Source: Melitaea cinxia (taxonomy: Eukaryota > Arthropoda > Insecta > Lepidoptera > Nymphalidae). From it: 64,000 bases of DNA. Positions 1 through 11,245 of this stretch are shown here, in pieces; position 1 is the stretch's first letter, and every line of letters starts with the position of its first letter. A program made the position numbers and the translations under genes. The stretch is from positions 1,438,501 through 1,502,500 of the forward strand of contig NC_059422.1 in the NCBI RefSeq assembly GCF_905220565.1, read 5' to 3'. Below the pieces are notes generated by a model. It was not told the origin of the DNA and made no database searches. It saw nothing but the letters and a program-made list of their open reading frames with translations.

Positions 1-230
1 TTATATATCTATATAATCTTTAATAGTATTTTTCTAGTTGAGCTAGCCTTGATTTTGTATGAGATATGAGATATATGCTGTGGTGCTTTTTATCTATCAT
101 CTATCTATCTATGTCTATGGCCTTTACATATATTACAAATGTTTTAAGCAGTGTAAATCCATGTTGGTTTCACTGCTCTTGAGATTGCGATAGCGGAGTG
201 TCCTCTCCACAGATGTTAACTGCTTTGCCT
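1..230. other. AT-rich non-coding stretch
   Basis: No gene seen. A short TCTA microsatellite lies at about 90-116. Confidence 0.6.
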
Positions 231-1198
231 GTGTTTTTTTTTTTTTTTTATGTCAGATAGGCAGGCATTTGACCACAATCTCACCTGATGTTAAGTGACG
301 ATGCGGTCGAAGGTGGAGCATGCCTGCCTAATAACAACCTATTCACTCTGGCCTTGAAGGCACCCAGATTGTATCGTTCGGGAAACACGGACGCGGGCAA
401 CGAGTTCCATTCCTTAGCTGTGCGCATCAGGAAAGTGGTGCCAAAGCGTTTTGTGCGCGTAGGTGGCATATCAATGACATAAGGATGGAACGATCGACCG
501 CGCCTAGTGTCCCGATGGCGGAAGGTTGTTGGGGGAATTAGATCGTGTAATTCCTTCGCACACTCACCGAAATATATTTTGTAGAACACCGACAGACGAG
601 CCACCCTACGCCGATGATCGAGACTCTGCAACTTGGTGTCTGTCAGAGTAGGGTCACCTATGAGTTTCTTAGCTCGTTTTTCCACCGAGTCCAAAGTTGC
701 CAGTTGGTATTTGGCGGATCCATCCCAAAGATGGCAGCAATAGTCCATACAAGACCGAACTTGTGCTTGATATAGTTGAAGCAACTGTTCTGGAGTGAAG
801 TATCGCCTGACCTTAGAGAGAATACCTAGTTTTTTTGCTGCAGTTTTTGCTTTGGACTCGATGTGTTGCCCAAAGTTCAGATTGGACGATAGCTCTACAC
901 CGAGGAGCTGTAGGGAGTCGGTAATTTCCACAGAAGCATCCCGGAAAGTCGGAATCAGGTGTAAAGGGCTCCGTTTAGAGGAGAACACACACGCCTGTGT
1001 TTTTGTAGCGTTGAACGTGACCAGATTGGCATCGCCCCATTCGGAGACTGCCTGGAGGGCGACGTTCAAGCGGCTGACCATATCCTCTCAACAAGACTGG
1101 ATAACATCCTTACTAGCCCTTGCACTCGAGAAGTATCTGTCCGTCACTGTGCTGTCGTCAGCATACCCAAAGGTACCGGGGACGAGCAGATCGTTAAT
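231..1198 (-). pseudogene. Non-LTR retrotransposon 3' fragment (RT C-terminus)
   Basis: Read on the minus strand, this is the C-terminal part of a reverse transcriptase followed by a short 3'UTR and a poly-A tail, seen as poly-T at 234-249. The fragment starts just before the RT catalytic block (FGYADDST, near 1150-1170). A TGA interrupts the frame at about 1085, and the rest reads open for 266 codons to a stop at 281. The post-RT region (AQVRSCMDYCCHLWDGSAKY) closely matches the same region of the element at 21.5-24.2 kb, so the two are related subfamilies of one Jockey/CR1-like lineage. 5' truncation is usual for target-primed reverse transcription. It is a dead copy. Confidence 0.85.
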
Positions 1199-1203
1199 GT
1201 GCA

Positions 1204-1247
1204 GTGTTTGAATTTAGGAAGTGCTGTGTTTGAATTTAGGAAGTGCA
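1204..1247 (+). repeat. 22-bp tandem duplication
   Basis: Two near-identical 22-bp units (gtgtttgaatttaggaagtg plus two bases) lie at 1204-1225 and 1226-1247, at the junction between the RT fragment and the family H repeat. Confidence 0.8.
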
Positions 1248-1445
1248 GGTTTTCTCACTGCCTACACCACCCTCTTGACCTTGCCAGTGGGACCCACAGG
1301 AACGACAAGACGCTACGTGTGGAGCTGGTTCAGTTGCATGACCTGACTCGTGTATTCGCTCCGAGTACCTTAGTCACCTCTTACGGCACCTGGTACTTGA
1401 GGGGGGCACTATGCTATTCTGCCGATGCCCCACGGCTGAATAGAA
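1248..1445 (+). repeat. Family H repeat, copy 1
   Basis: It shares blocks with 31.0-31.4 kb: a stretch around caccaccctct, then cccacaggaacg and tacgtgtggagc, then a block around cacctcttacggcacc that resembles the 5' part of family A read in reverse. Short open frames here are accidental. Confidence 0.5.
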
Positions 1446-1599
1446 GGCGGTGCGTTACTAATTTATATATATAACTTATAAAATGTATAGTAACATATAA
1501 AAATCAGAGATGTTTGTTATATATGAGATGATCGCTAACATTGAATATGCTCTTAAGAATAATATTCGATAGATTTTTAAACCTCATAAACATTTAGCT

Positions 1600-1851
1600 G
1601 ACGACGCGTTGGCGCAACGGTCACAGCACTGGTCTATTGCGCCGGCGGTTGCGGGTTCGATGACCACACATGACAAACATTTGTATTGTCCACACAGATG
1701 TTTGCCGTAGTCTGAGTGTTTGTACAGTTCTTGTAGGTCTCCCTACTGTGCCTCGGAGAGCACGTTAAGCCGTCGACCACGGTTGTTATACAGTACACCT
1801 GATAGCGATCGTTCAAGGGAAAAGAGGCCTACGCCCAGCTCTGGAATATTA
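1600..1851 (+). mobile_element. tRNA-derived SINE (family B), diverged
   Basis: The head carries a pol III A-box-like sequence (cgttggcgcaacgg) and a B-box (gcgggttcgatg). The body (catttgtattgtccacacag, tgcctcggagagcacg) and the tail (cccagctctggaatattac) follow in the normal order. It is a degenerate near full-length copy. Confidence 0.75.
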
Positions 1852-2317
1852 CTGGATGAACCAAAACATTTAACTGGAAAATGTTATCATACAATGTAAG
1901 TTATCTTACATAACATATTGTCTATCGAAGCATATCACACGTCTGTCCGTGCCTGACCTATAAAACTAAATAAATACGTTGTCATGTCAGAAATTGTTTC
2001 CTTAACTACTTATTTATACTTTTATATAATTTCCTCGCGAATTTCCTGTAATTAGCGGTTAATTTTTTTTTTAATTTCCTTTTCGAATCACGCAATTTTT
2101 CAGTGTGAGTACTAAATTATTTTGTTATATAAATGCGAAACTTTATTGGTTCATTTGTTAGGCATAAAAAGAAATAATGGATGCGCTTGTTGCATTTCTG
2201 AAAGAAAATCAGCGTTTTTGGTAGCAAATTTTTGCTGTCAAAGACAATGTCGAGGTAGTTTCCTGGCCTCTCTATTTTATTGCTGTTTTTGTGTTTCTGT
2301 TATTATTATATTACTTT
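1852..2317. other. AT-rich non-coding stretch
   Basis: No gene or recognisable repeat beyond T-rich runs. An open frame of 66 codons from 2122 has no recognisable domain. Confidence 0.4.
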
Positions 2318-2617
2318 TTTAAACGACTAAAAAAGGAGGAGGTTACTCAATTCGACCGTATTTATATATATTTTTTATGTTCTTCGTCGCTTATGAACCG
2401 ATTTTGATAATTCATTTTTTTGTAAGAAAGAAGATATCCTAAGTGTGGTAATAAGGAAACCAGGATCTGGTGATAGAATCCCAGAGAAATCGATGTAAGC
2501 CCTCGAAAATCGTAGGGACGACAATTGCGTTTTTTATTTTTTTTCGTCTACTTGCGTTGTATTACTTGTCGATGTAATTGAAGTCGGTTTTTTTCGTTTG
2601 CAAGTAACCACAATTAT
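2318..2617 (+). mobile_element. Family D element (inverted-end repeat)
   Basis: It starts with a diverged aaacgactaaaaaaggagg and ends with gaagtcggttttttt, then caattat. These ends are inverted copies of each other, as in a terminal-inverted-repeat element. The middle has the 'variant 1' core (aggatctggtgatag, cccagagaaatcgatg). No coding capacity. Confidence 0.65.
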
Positions 2618-2635
2618 TACTACTCCACTGTTATA

Positions 2636-2690
2636 ATTTGTTTATGTAACTATGGCCAATAAACAAATTTTCTTTCTTTCTTACTTTTAG
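2636..2690 (+). repeat. Possible non-LTR 3' end
   Basis: The sequence atggccaataaac followed by a (TTTC)-type run looks like the 3' end of a CR1-like non-LTR element, with a polyadenylation-like AATAAA and a short simple tail. Only the tail is recognisable. Confidence 0.35.
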
Positions 2691-2924
2691 TATGTATATT
2701 ATTTTAAAGTCGGGAATAGTGAATAAGATACATTTAATACCAAATTTAATGTTATTATTATTTGGTATTCTTTTTAGACGACAAAATATAGTTTTTTTTT
2801 TCAATTTTACCAGGTACAGTCATCTGTATATCTCCTATATAAATGAGTACTATAATTAAATGGAAAAATTGATCAAATATCTTTTTTACATCTCTGGAGT
2901 GGCAAATAAACTTACGATTCACTA

Positions 2925-3160
2925 TATGGTCAACAGTACCATTTACCTGTTGGTAAGCGATTACCGTAGCTTATACGTCTGCTACACTAGAAGCATCACA
3001 ATCGCGTTGCCAACCCTATTCCCAATTCCCTTATGGAGCTCTGGTCACCTTACTCATAGACAGGAACACAACACTGAGATCGAGGTACTACCCCATTCGG
3101 GCTGTTCCATAATTTTGAGCAGGAAATTTCCTGCTGTGCCCTACCTCAGTTAGCACGTAG
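2925..3160 (-). repeat. Family C repeat
   Basis: Antisense copy. It contains ctgttggtaagcgattaccg, ctctggtcaccttactcat, aggaacacaacact and gagcaggaaatttcctgctg in the same order as the long copy at 60.1 kb. Confidence 0.7.
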
Positions 3161-3165
3161 GAGAT

Positions 3166-3385
3166 CAGAGCTTATTCCCCTACGCTGCTCCTATGCAGGT
3201 TGGTCGCTAATATGCAGTGGAGCAACGCGGTGGATAAAGTTCCAATCCTGTTCCTACATGAAGAAAGACGCCTGCCCAGCATGGGATGTTACAGGCTTAA
3301 TACTTCATGAAATTTTATAGAAAATCGCTTCAGCCTGTAATATCCCACTACTGGGCATAGGCCTCTTTCCCTATGTAGGAGGTTA
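3166..3385. repeat. Scrambled SINE-B 3' pieces, minus/plus/minus
   Basis: Three abutting pieces of the family B 3' half alternate in strand: about 3166-3208 minus, 3211-3300 plus (ending cccagcatgggatgttac) and 3324-3384 minus (starting cttcagcctgtaatatccca). This is an inverted arrangement from nested or palindromic insertion. Confidence 0.65.
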
Positions 3386-3715
3386 TAGAAAATACATTTT
3401 CTGTAATAGTAGAAAAAAATATTTTAATCAAAAAATAATATTTTTGTATTTCATAAGTGTTACGTAATAAGAATTTTATTTTGAATTTAATATTCTTGAC
3501 AAGTATCGTTAACGGCAATTGCTACGTAATAGTGACAAAAGTTGCATTAACGCGGATGGTTACGAGTTCTATTCCCGATCGTAACGGACTGTTACAAAAC
3601 GTTTCTGGTCTAGATATTTATTTAATACTTTCTTGCACATTTATCATTTCATTAAAAGTATCAATATTCTAACTTAGAAAATTGCAAAGCGGTCTTATCA
3701 CTAATTGTGTAGTTG

Positions 3716-3861
3716 TGGCCTGCGGTTCCACGCGCCTTATTTTCAGGAAAAAAATTCCTATAGCCTCCAAGTAAAAAAGAATTAATCAATTCGGACCAAG
3801 ATTTCCTGAGATTAGCGCAAACTGAGATAGAAACAAACTTTTCATCTTTATAATATTAGTT
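3716..3861 (-). mobile_element. Helitron-like non-autonomous fragment
   Basis: Read in reverse it starts near ataatattagtttg-type sequence, contains the common 'aaatcttggtccgaattg' zone and ends near a cgcgtggaac motif. It lacks clean termini. Confidence 0.4.
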
Positions 3862-4072
3862 TGGGGGGTGTCAACGAGTCACAGGGTGTGAAGTCTCATC
3901 CATCAATGCAAAGGGAGGATCCTCCAACCAGACGGGCGTTGTATCTGGTGGGCTACTGCCGGTTTTCGGATAACTTTAATAACGCGATGTAGGATATGTC
4001 AGTTCTTAGTTCGTATGTTACGCGATAGATGTCGCTACATTAGTATAGATAGTAAACTTAATATTTAAGTGT

Positions 4073-4106
<34 letters not shown>

Positions 4107-4938
4107 ATTGTGTTTTGTTAAATATTTAAAGTCATCAAGAGACTGTTATAATCGTTTGTTATTTTTAATGAAGAAATTATTTTAAGTCAAACTGAACAGG
4201 AATGAAGTTTAAACCCATGTTCTAATACTCGATTTTTCAAATTTTCTCCTGACATAGGATTAGATAACATAGACTTAGCGATATACCCCCACTGGAAATT
4301 CTTATTATTATTACAATTTCAATCAATACAATAGTAATAATGCTGTTGCTTATGTAGAGTGAGGAGAGTCCTTCTGGGGGCGTGGAGAGTGAGGTGTTTA
4401 TTTATTTATTTATTCTATAATTAATAGCTACAGTTGAAAATAAAGTCATAAATTAAATCAATAACAACTGTGTTGCATATAAGACTAGCGATAGTAATAC
4501 AAACATACAAACAATCGCGTGACAGCGGACAGAGACACTCGTGCGCAGCGGAGCAAGACACTTTCTACAGACACAGATGGACATATAAAACGTTTTAATA
4601 TATTACTTATTCTTGTATACATATAGATGTTAATATATATTATTAAAGTTTGATTAAAAATTAAAAGGCTTTTTTTAATTGTTGAGTGTTTCCATTCGTC
4701 TCTTACTCGGCAAACAAATATCGGACGACTGCTCATTCTTAATTTCTGTCAGATTAATGTATAAAAGAGTTATTTTAACTTGTGATAAGAATAATTATAC
4801 TAAATATCAAAAAAAAAAAAAATATAATTCTGTTTAGTTTATCAAAATTCTGTGTAAAGCAGCGTGCGCGTTGATTTCTTTTAGTAGACTGACTCAGCCG
4901 TATTTTCAATGCTAAATTCTGTCGTTTTTATCATTTTT
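3862..4938. other. Non-coding stretch with (GT)n
   Basis: A (GT)n microsatellite lies at about 4076-4102 and a (TTTA)n run near 4398-4412. No gene seen. Confidence 0.5.
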
Positions 4939-4940
4939 AA

Positions 4941-5262
4941 CTAGCTGTAGCCGTGACTTAGTCCACGTGGAATTTAACAAAAAAAATTATTGTTCAATTT
5001 ACAGAGTTATAAAATTAATAAATTTCTAAAATAAAAGTAGGCTAAGCTATTCCTCACTACATCAGCTATTTGCCAGTAAAAGTTCCGTCAAAATCGGTTC
5101 AGTCATTTCACAAATTAGCCGAAACAAACAGACAGACAGACAGACAGACAAAAATTTTGTAAAATATTATTTTGCTATGTACAGGTATCCATATTGCATT
5201 AAGTGTAAAGCGGTTATTTTAATATTACAAACAGACACTCCAATTTAATTTATTTGTATAGA
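4941..5262 (-). mobile_element. Non-autonomous Helitron
   Basis: On the minus strand it begins TCTATACAAATAAATT (5' TC next to a host A) and ends in CTAG next to a host T (4941-4944), the Helitron pattern of insertion between A and T. A (CAGA/CTGT)n run sits in the middle. The same family, in plus orientation, hosts the nested retrotransposon at 12.9-16.1 kb. No Rep/helicase is encoded, so it depends on an autonomous relative. Confidence 0.75.
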
Positions 5263-5443
5263 TATGTTATTTTATTTTATACATATATTAGATTATACAC
5301 TAACCCTCGATAAGCCGTTTTGAATATCATTCTTAAGGATTTAAACTCCAATCGTATGTTGGAGCTGGATATATATATATATATACTGTCATATACACTT
5401 TTTCATATATTTAAATATTTTTTTAATCAAACCTCGACAGTAT

Positions 5444-5668
5444 TTATGCGAGTTTGATGACGATGCTGGGTATGGAAATACCTGTATTACAGGTCATAAG
5501 GCTCGCATCCCAACCCCCTGAACACTTAGCATACTCATCGTACTGTGACATAAAAGTAAATATGAATGTACGCGCTGCATGGTCTGCAGGGGAATGAACA
5601 ATTGTATCAAATCGCAAGTTCTGCCCTCCTGTACCCATGCAGCGATCCATTAAAAGTCTCCACTGGGA
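5444..5668 (-). CDS. Orphan putative terminal exon (74 codons)
   Basis: On the minus strand an acceptor-like tttgtag is followed directly, at 5668, by an open frame of 74 codons ending at a TAA at 5444-5446. The peptide includes FDTIVHSPADHAARTFIF and YAKCSGGWDASLMTC. Its amino-acid composition and balanced codons look more protein-like than the surrounding AT-rich frames. I do not recognise the family, and no partner exon, coiled coil or membrane segment is evident. It could be the last exon of an unseen gene, a decayed transposon ORF or a chance frame. The pyrimidine tract before the acceptor is weak and no clear AATAAA follows. Confidence 0.25.
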   Translation of the reverse strand, partial: SQWRLLMDRCMGTGGQNLRFDTIVHSPADHAARTFIFTFMSQYDEYAKCSGGWDASLMTCNTGISIPSIVIKLA

Positions 5669-5689
5669 CTACAAACCAACATCATTCTA

Positions 5690-5735
5690 ATCACTAATCA
5701 CTAATCGACCGTCGTCTAATCACTAATCGATCATG
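5690..5735 (+). repeat. Short aatcactaatc tandem repeat
   Basis: About three imperfect copies of ctaatcactaatc occur here. Confidence 0.5.
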
Positions 5736-5865
5736 ACATACTCTTTTTAACTTTTTCTATTACTGGCCGGAGCGTATTTCACTGACTCACAAATAATATT
5801 GTCTCATGTTCATTCATACTCGAATAAAGAACCCGTTTGTTTAACAACTTGATTAAAAAAAAAAT

Positions 5866-6020
5866 ATGAATGTAAGGCTGATTAAGAACTCTTTATTCAA
5901 AAAAAGCAAGTGTGAAGTTTCTTGCCGAGCCTTTCCTGCAGATTGTACATTCCAAATTGGTGGCAGCTTTACTTTGAACTCTAATTAATACATCGAAACA
6001 AATATAATTTTAATTATTAA
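5866..6020 (+). repeat. Family G non-LTR 3' tail
   Basis: It contains gtttcttgccgagcctttcc, cagattgtacattcca and ggtggcagctttact, a diverged sense copy of the tail seen at 58.5 and 59.2 kb. Confidence 0.6.
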
Positions 6021-6291
6021 ATGTCAATTCAAGTGCTTTCAAAAGCCTACTTCACGATTCTGTGATGTTCTGAGCGTAACCCACCAGGTTTCTCTACTGT
6101 GGGTTGGTGAATAAAAGCCAATTTGAATTAAGTTATTTTTTTTTCATTTTGAAAGTACTGAAGTATAGTAATTCAATCACTTTCACAATAGGTTCTCTGG
6201 ATAAAACCGCCTTTGCTCTCCGCTGCTTTAAATTATACTTGAGGTCTTTCGTTAAGTGTAATTGGAGTGTCTGCAATAAAGATATCTAGCT

Positions 6292-6415
6292 AGACTAGCC
6301 CGTTGGCGCAGTTTATTGTGATCCTACTTTCTGCTGCGGTTCGATTTCCGCCCCGAGTCTGGGTGTATTATTTGAATATATATTTTTCAAAAAAATTATA
6401 GCTATATTAGTCAGT
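6292..6415 (+). mobile_element. tRNA-headed SINE (family J), 5' part
   Basis: A tRNA-like head (cccgttggcgcagt ... gcggttcgatttccgcc) is followed by the J body gagtctgggtgtattat and a T-rich stretch. The 3' half present in other copies is replaced by a family D fragment. Confidence 0.65.
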
Positions 6416-6605
6416 TATTAGATATAACTCGAAAAGTACATATCAGATCATAATTAAATTTAAACGGGACCACATGACAGGCACCACTCTTTAATTAAAA
6501 AAAAAAAACACCAAAATCGGTCCTGCCAGTCAAAAGATCTAAGGTAACATTCATTAAAAACATTCAGTCGAATTGAGAACCTCCTTCTTTGGAAGTCAGT
6601 TAATA
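6416..6605 (-). repeat. Family D fragment
   Basis: Antisense: contains gatataactcgaaaagtaca, gggaccacatgacaggc and gtcgaattgagaacctcctt, ending in ggaagtcagtt (a decayed terminal repeat). Confidence 0.65.
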
Positions 6606-6904
6606 ATACGTTTCCATGTTCGTTTGTACATCACATTTTTATTTATTCATTTCTTTATATTTGAAAAGTGTTTTGAAAGACAACAAACAATGCACAACAA
6701 TTAATTGATATTATTTGATATTTAGCACTTTTTCACGTTTCAAGATTTAATTGCTACTTATACCGTGTTGGTAAATGATCATGAACTTTCTTTTGTTAAT
6801 ATGGTTAAAAGCAAATTCAATCTTTTAATGTGAACATACAGATATTATTACAGTCTGATGCAACAGTTGGGAAAGTTCGATTAAGAATAATGGTCGTATA
6901 TTAG

Positions 6905-7110
6905 CTTCCCAGAACATATTTTTTATACCCTTATGGTAGCAGCATTAAAGCATCACAAGCGTGTTTTGTGTCTACTTCCCGTAACACAACACATTTCTAG
7001 GAGTATTTTACCTTACACAGGAACACAACACTGCTTGAAAGCAGTATTATTTAGCTGTGGTCTTCTGTAAGGTCCCCAGGCGAGCGGCTCCACATTCTGA
7101 GCAGACTGTT
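6905..7110 (-). repeat. Family C repeat, diverged
   Basis: Contains aggaacacaacactgcttga, cagtattatttagctgtg and ttctgtaaggtcc as in other antisense C copies; the 5' part is decayed. Confidence 0.55.
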
Positions 7111-7204
7111 CTATATTGTTTTTAGGTTGGTTGTACGTTTTTGTAGATAATTTATAGACAAACATACAGACATTTTTTTAATATGATTAGTTATGATATT
7201 AGAG

Positions 7205-7475
7205 TAACAATCCCTCTGGTGTAGTGGTGCGAGTAGATGCCTAAAACGCCAACGGTTTCCGGTTCGATTCTCGCTCGGGATGGATTTTTTTATTGGTACC
7301 AATATTTTTTCCATTTTGGAAATCTGGCTCTTGTGTCTCCCTCTTCATTTGTTAAGCCGTCGATCACAGATGTTATCATAAATACCTGATAGCGATGGAG
7401 CAGCGTGGTTAAGCTCCAATCCTTCCCCTGCATGGAAATAGAGGCCTATGTCCAGCAGTGGGATGTTACAAATTG
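7205..7475 (+). mobile_element. SINE with alternative tRNA-like head plus B body
   Basis: The head at 7209-7280 (cctctggtgtagtggtgcga ... ttccggttcgattctcgctc) differs from the usual B head. It is followed at 7345-7465 by the B body and tail (gttaagccgtcg, cctgatagcg, cagcagtgggatgttac). Confidence 0.6.
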
Positions 7476-8639
7476 AATGCGATAATTAAATTGTATGAAC
7501 AAACGTGATCCAGGGTGATAGTGTAAATGATTTTCCTTATTCTATTTTGTTGTAATTTTACTTTGTTTTATGTATCAAAAGATTGTATTATATAATTCCT
7601 AGATATAAAAATAGCGTTATTATTTTAATTATTTACTTGATTATATAAAAACAATAAACGTTACTTTTTTTGTAATTAATCAAATATAACCGTTTCTGGT
7701 GTATTTATTTGAAACAAAGCATATAAAAATAGTTGATATGTTTCCGTATATAAACGTGCAATTAGGCTTTCATTGAGTTTCAATACTTTTTATCTATTAG
7801 GTAATAAGTTGAAAATGCGATGGCGCGGCAATCCCAGAGCTGGATATTGAACTGGTCATCGACTGCAAAATTCGTTTGTATAGGTCACACAGATTGTGTC
7901 TGAGCGTGTGTATTTGTGCGTTTGGTTTGACGCACACAGAGCTAAATCTTATTAGGGATAATTTAAAGTGAATTTTGTACTGTTATTATTTATTTTTAAT
8001 GTAATTGAATGACACCGAGTACAAAAAAAAAATGTGTCCATGTTTCGAGAACACAATACAAACGCAAACGTGTCCAAGCCACAACATCTATGGCCTAAAC
8101 AAAAGTTTGTCATGATTACAGACCGATAATGCAACAGCTGAGTGTGCTGGAAATTTCACAGCTAATGATTATCAACTAAACAACAAACGCCAGGTCATTA
8201 TATCAACATTCACATTCAAAATAATGTAAAATAATTGTAGTTTAGCAGTTATTTATAAATATTCATTTAGTTTACGTTATGACATTGCAAAATAATTAAC
8301 TAATTCGAAGACTACAAATGTTTAATAATTTATTTAAAAAAAATTGTTTACTTACGTAGTTTCAATTGAACTCGATAGATGGCGCTGTTCTAATTTCTAA
8401 CATTTTCTTTTCCACTATAACATCCGCTAGTCTTGTGAATGTATTGTAATTTATATTTTTAAAGTAAAAATGAATCGCTCATTTAGATTCGTATGAGATG
8501 TCTTCTAGTTACATAAGAACTATAAATTTAGTTTAATGTCTCATTAGTACGTGTTTAGTTTACTCATTAATAGATAAATTTATTTTATAATGTTGTTGGT
8601 AAGACATTACCAAAATAACTATATTTATAGTGTTTTTTG
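7476..8639. other. AT-rich stretch with decayed SINE-B pieces
   Basis: Weak plus-strand SINE-B similarity lies at about 7850-7930 and minus-strand similarity at about 8005-8100. A short gatagatggcgctgttc motif lies at 8375. No gene seen. Confidence 0.4.
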
Positions 8640-8649
8640 TGTAGTTGGG

Positions 8650-8790
8650 TTGTGTAGTTGTCCTGGGGGGATTGGGGATTGGGCAACGCGCTTGCGACGC
8701 TTCTGGTGTCGCAGTTGTCTATAAGCTACGGTAATCGCTTACCATCAGGTGAGCCGTACGCTTGTTTGCCGACCTAATAACATAAAAAAA
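8650..8790 (+). repeat. Family C repeat, 3' half
   Basis: Sense copy running from ctggggggattggggattgg to tgagccgtacgcttgtttgc and then an A-run. Confidence 0.75.
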
Positions 8791-9005
8791 AATATCTATT
8801 AATGAGTTAATATTTTTTTTATAATAATAATTTCGTTGTAATAGTATATAGTAAAATTAAGAACTGCAGTGTCACTGAAAAGGTAGTAAGTATTTAATAG
8901 TTAGGCAAAGGTATATTAGAAGGCAGTAGTATATTTAAGTATATTTTATCTGCGTGAAGGTAAAACAGAATCTTAAGACATTTTTTTTTAATATCAAAAA
9001 TCGAC

Positions 9006-9077
9006 CGTTCCAGTGGGGATCGAACCTGCGTCTCCGACTGACCGTGTCGGTGCTCTAGGCAATTAAGCTATGGAACG
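9006..9077 (-). tRNA. tRNA-like sequence, probably a SINE-type pseudo-tRNA
   Basis: On the minus strand a 72-nt unit folds like a tRNA. It has a perfect 7-bp acceptor stem (cgttcca / tggaacg), a D-arm-like tagcttaattgcctagagc, a 5-bp anticodon stem (ccgac / gtcgg) around the 7-nt loop acggtca, and a T-loop ggttcgatc. Against a working tRNA: position 33 of the loop is C, not the near-universal T, and only about three of five T-stem pairs form. The anticodon would read GGT (Thr). I think it is a tRNA-like repeat head rather than a functional tRNA gene. Confidence 0.45.
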
Positions 9078-9205
9078 ATGTACCCGCTAGATATAGTAAT
9101 TTTTGATATGATGATTTTATATTCGGTCTAAGCGATCACTTACGACATTTCATAGACGTATATAGTTGTCATTGACGTTTGATAAAAAATCAGAAAAAAG
9201 AAATA

Positions 9206-9413
9206 AATTGGTTGTCTGTAAAGATGGTTGACGGACGATAGTTTAACGTGACAACGCTATAACAAAACATCTCCTCGGACGCATTAACCAATCGAGTGGT
9301 AGAGAGATAGATGCGGCGCAAGCGTACAATGAGCGTAACGGGACAACGAGTCATCCGTTTTCTTGCATGCAGCCGGCGTTCATCGATTTATTAGACGTTG
9401 TCACGTCAAAATA
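9206..9413 (+). mobile_element. Family F MITE, copy 1
   Basis: The inner ends are inverted (acgtgacaacg near 9258; cgttgtcacgt near 9399). A second, inverted copy lies at 48.3-48.6 kb. The shared inner blocks are catctcctcggacgcatt, tcgagtggtagagagatag and gccggcgttcatcgatttat. It has no ORF and looks like a non-autonomous DNA transposon. Confidence 0.65.
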
Positions 9414-10994
9414 CAATTTGTTTTTCTTATAAATGCATTTTTTTGTAATTTTTTATTTTAAATTTAATTTACACTGAGCAGTATAACACGTAGTAACTGC
9501 CTATAAAAAGAAGCACACTGATCATTGTTTACCTATTAAGTATTTATTAAAACATTTATATTGTATCTTCTGTTGGTTGTCCTTAATAAATAAAAAAGGG
9601 TTTCTCAGATTTCATCTTTCTTAGATACAGCTCTGGTTTAAATTATTCTAATGAGTGACCGCTGAGTTTCTTTGCGATTCTTCTATGTAGAATCCACATT
9701 CTGAATCTGTGGTAACTAAAAATTAGAATATTTTTAATCTGTAAAAGGGCGATTTGAAAGTGTTTTTTTAAGTCAATCATTAGAATCGAATTTTAGTTAT
9801 TAGTTTTAGTATTCAGTGTTACCATAATTGTTTTAATGTATTAATAATTATAGTATTATACAGTATAATATTGCGCAGTAGTTTTGATGCATATGGGAAA
9901 TTAGTCAAACAATTTAAAGCTCGTAACTTAACCTAACAAATGATTCTCTTAACTTAACATTCAATTATTATTCTCTCGCCTTCATTATTTTTACTTAAAA
10001 TGAGGAAACTGTATTTGCCTGTAATTGGATCTACATCCTAACACGATAATTTATATACACTGTACTCTTAATACTACATTTGATGTATATCTCTTGGTAA
10101 ACCATTAAATAAATAAAAAATAGATGCTTAAAAGTTAAAAAATTTATTGTACACTTAGAATCGAAACTAATCAGTAATCTATACCGATATTATTTGATTT
10201 CTTAGTGTTTAGCATGCGAAGCGCGAAACGCTTGCCTTACTTTTGCGTAATCAGTGAAAGTGTACAGTTTCATTTGAATTTTAGTTAAAACATTTAAAAA
10301 CCATGGTCACTGTGTAAATATAATTTTTAGTTGGGTAACTGGAATTTAATCGTTTTTATTTTAGTTAGACGTTTTTTTTTAAATTTATTTAAGTGTTAGA
10401 TAGTTATTAGATTAGATAATATAATTAAATTATTAATTTAGTTAAAATGTTGTGTTTGAATGGTGTGTGTGATGATGAATTGTGACTTGAGTGCCTTTCT
10501 ATAGCCTAATAAGAAATTGTCAAGTATATTTAAAATACTTTTATGTAATTAAATATTCAAACTCCTTTAAAAGGACGTCATTATATATAAACAAAATGTC
10601 GTTAGATATGATTACATCAAGATGGCTGACACGAAACGCAATATGGCGTCCACTAACTGTCAAATGCTAATACAATTGTGTAATTATTTGATTTAATATC
10701 AAGGTCACGGACGAAATAAGTAACAGTTCTATTTCAAAGGTGGTAATGTAATTGCTATGACTTTCGTAAGAGTTTTTATTATTTTGTTTTAAATTAAGTA
10801 CGTACGTGTGATGTCAAAGTCTGAAAAGAGATTTAGGGTCCACGGTTGGGTTTCCACGGTTGGGAATAACGTCTCGGCTTGGCTGTTTACGCTTTATCCG
10901 CCTTATAAATGACAAATTTCGGTGTCCAAGGTTTCGGATAATGATAATGTACATATTAAGTGGCTTTATTATGTCATACACAAATATTCCTACT
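9414..10994. other. AT-rich non-coding stretch
   Basis: No gene seen. A weak family G remnant (gagtttctttgcgattcttc) lies at 9664-9700. Two YY1-like motifs, caagatggctg and atatggcgtcc, lie at 10618-10650. Confidence 0.4.
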
Positions 10995-11245
10995 CATGAT
11001 TCAGTCTGTAGAATCACACATGTAGAAGTATTGGAGCTTAATCCACCACGCTGCTTACTGCGGGTTAGCGGATCTATTCCCTATGAGTAACGACCGCTAT
11101 CAGGTGTACATGATAACAACAGACAGCTTTACGTGCTCTCTGAGGCACGCTGATAGAAATATTTTGCACAAATACGAATGGGAATCGAATACGTAAACCA
11201 TCGGTGTTGAGGAGTCTAAACTCACCACTACACCAGAGTGGTTGT
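10995..11245 (-). mobile_element. SINE with B body and alternative head
   Basis: In reverse: the head (ccactctggtgtagtggtga), then the B body (cctgatagcggtcg, gcagcgtggtggattaagct). The 3' tail is decayed (ttcagtctgtagaatcaca). Confidence 0.6.

Noticed and set aside
2122..2322. 66-residue protein with a hydrophobic C-terminus
   Set aside because: Low-complexity T-rich end; no domain, splice context or promoter.
8375..8391. gatagatggcgct motif as a regulatory site (also 40107, 46608)
   Set aside because: Occurs repeatedly in repeat-rich DNA in different contexts; no link to a gene here.
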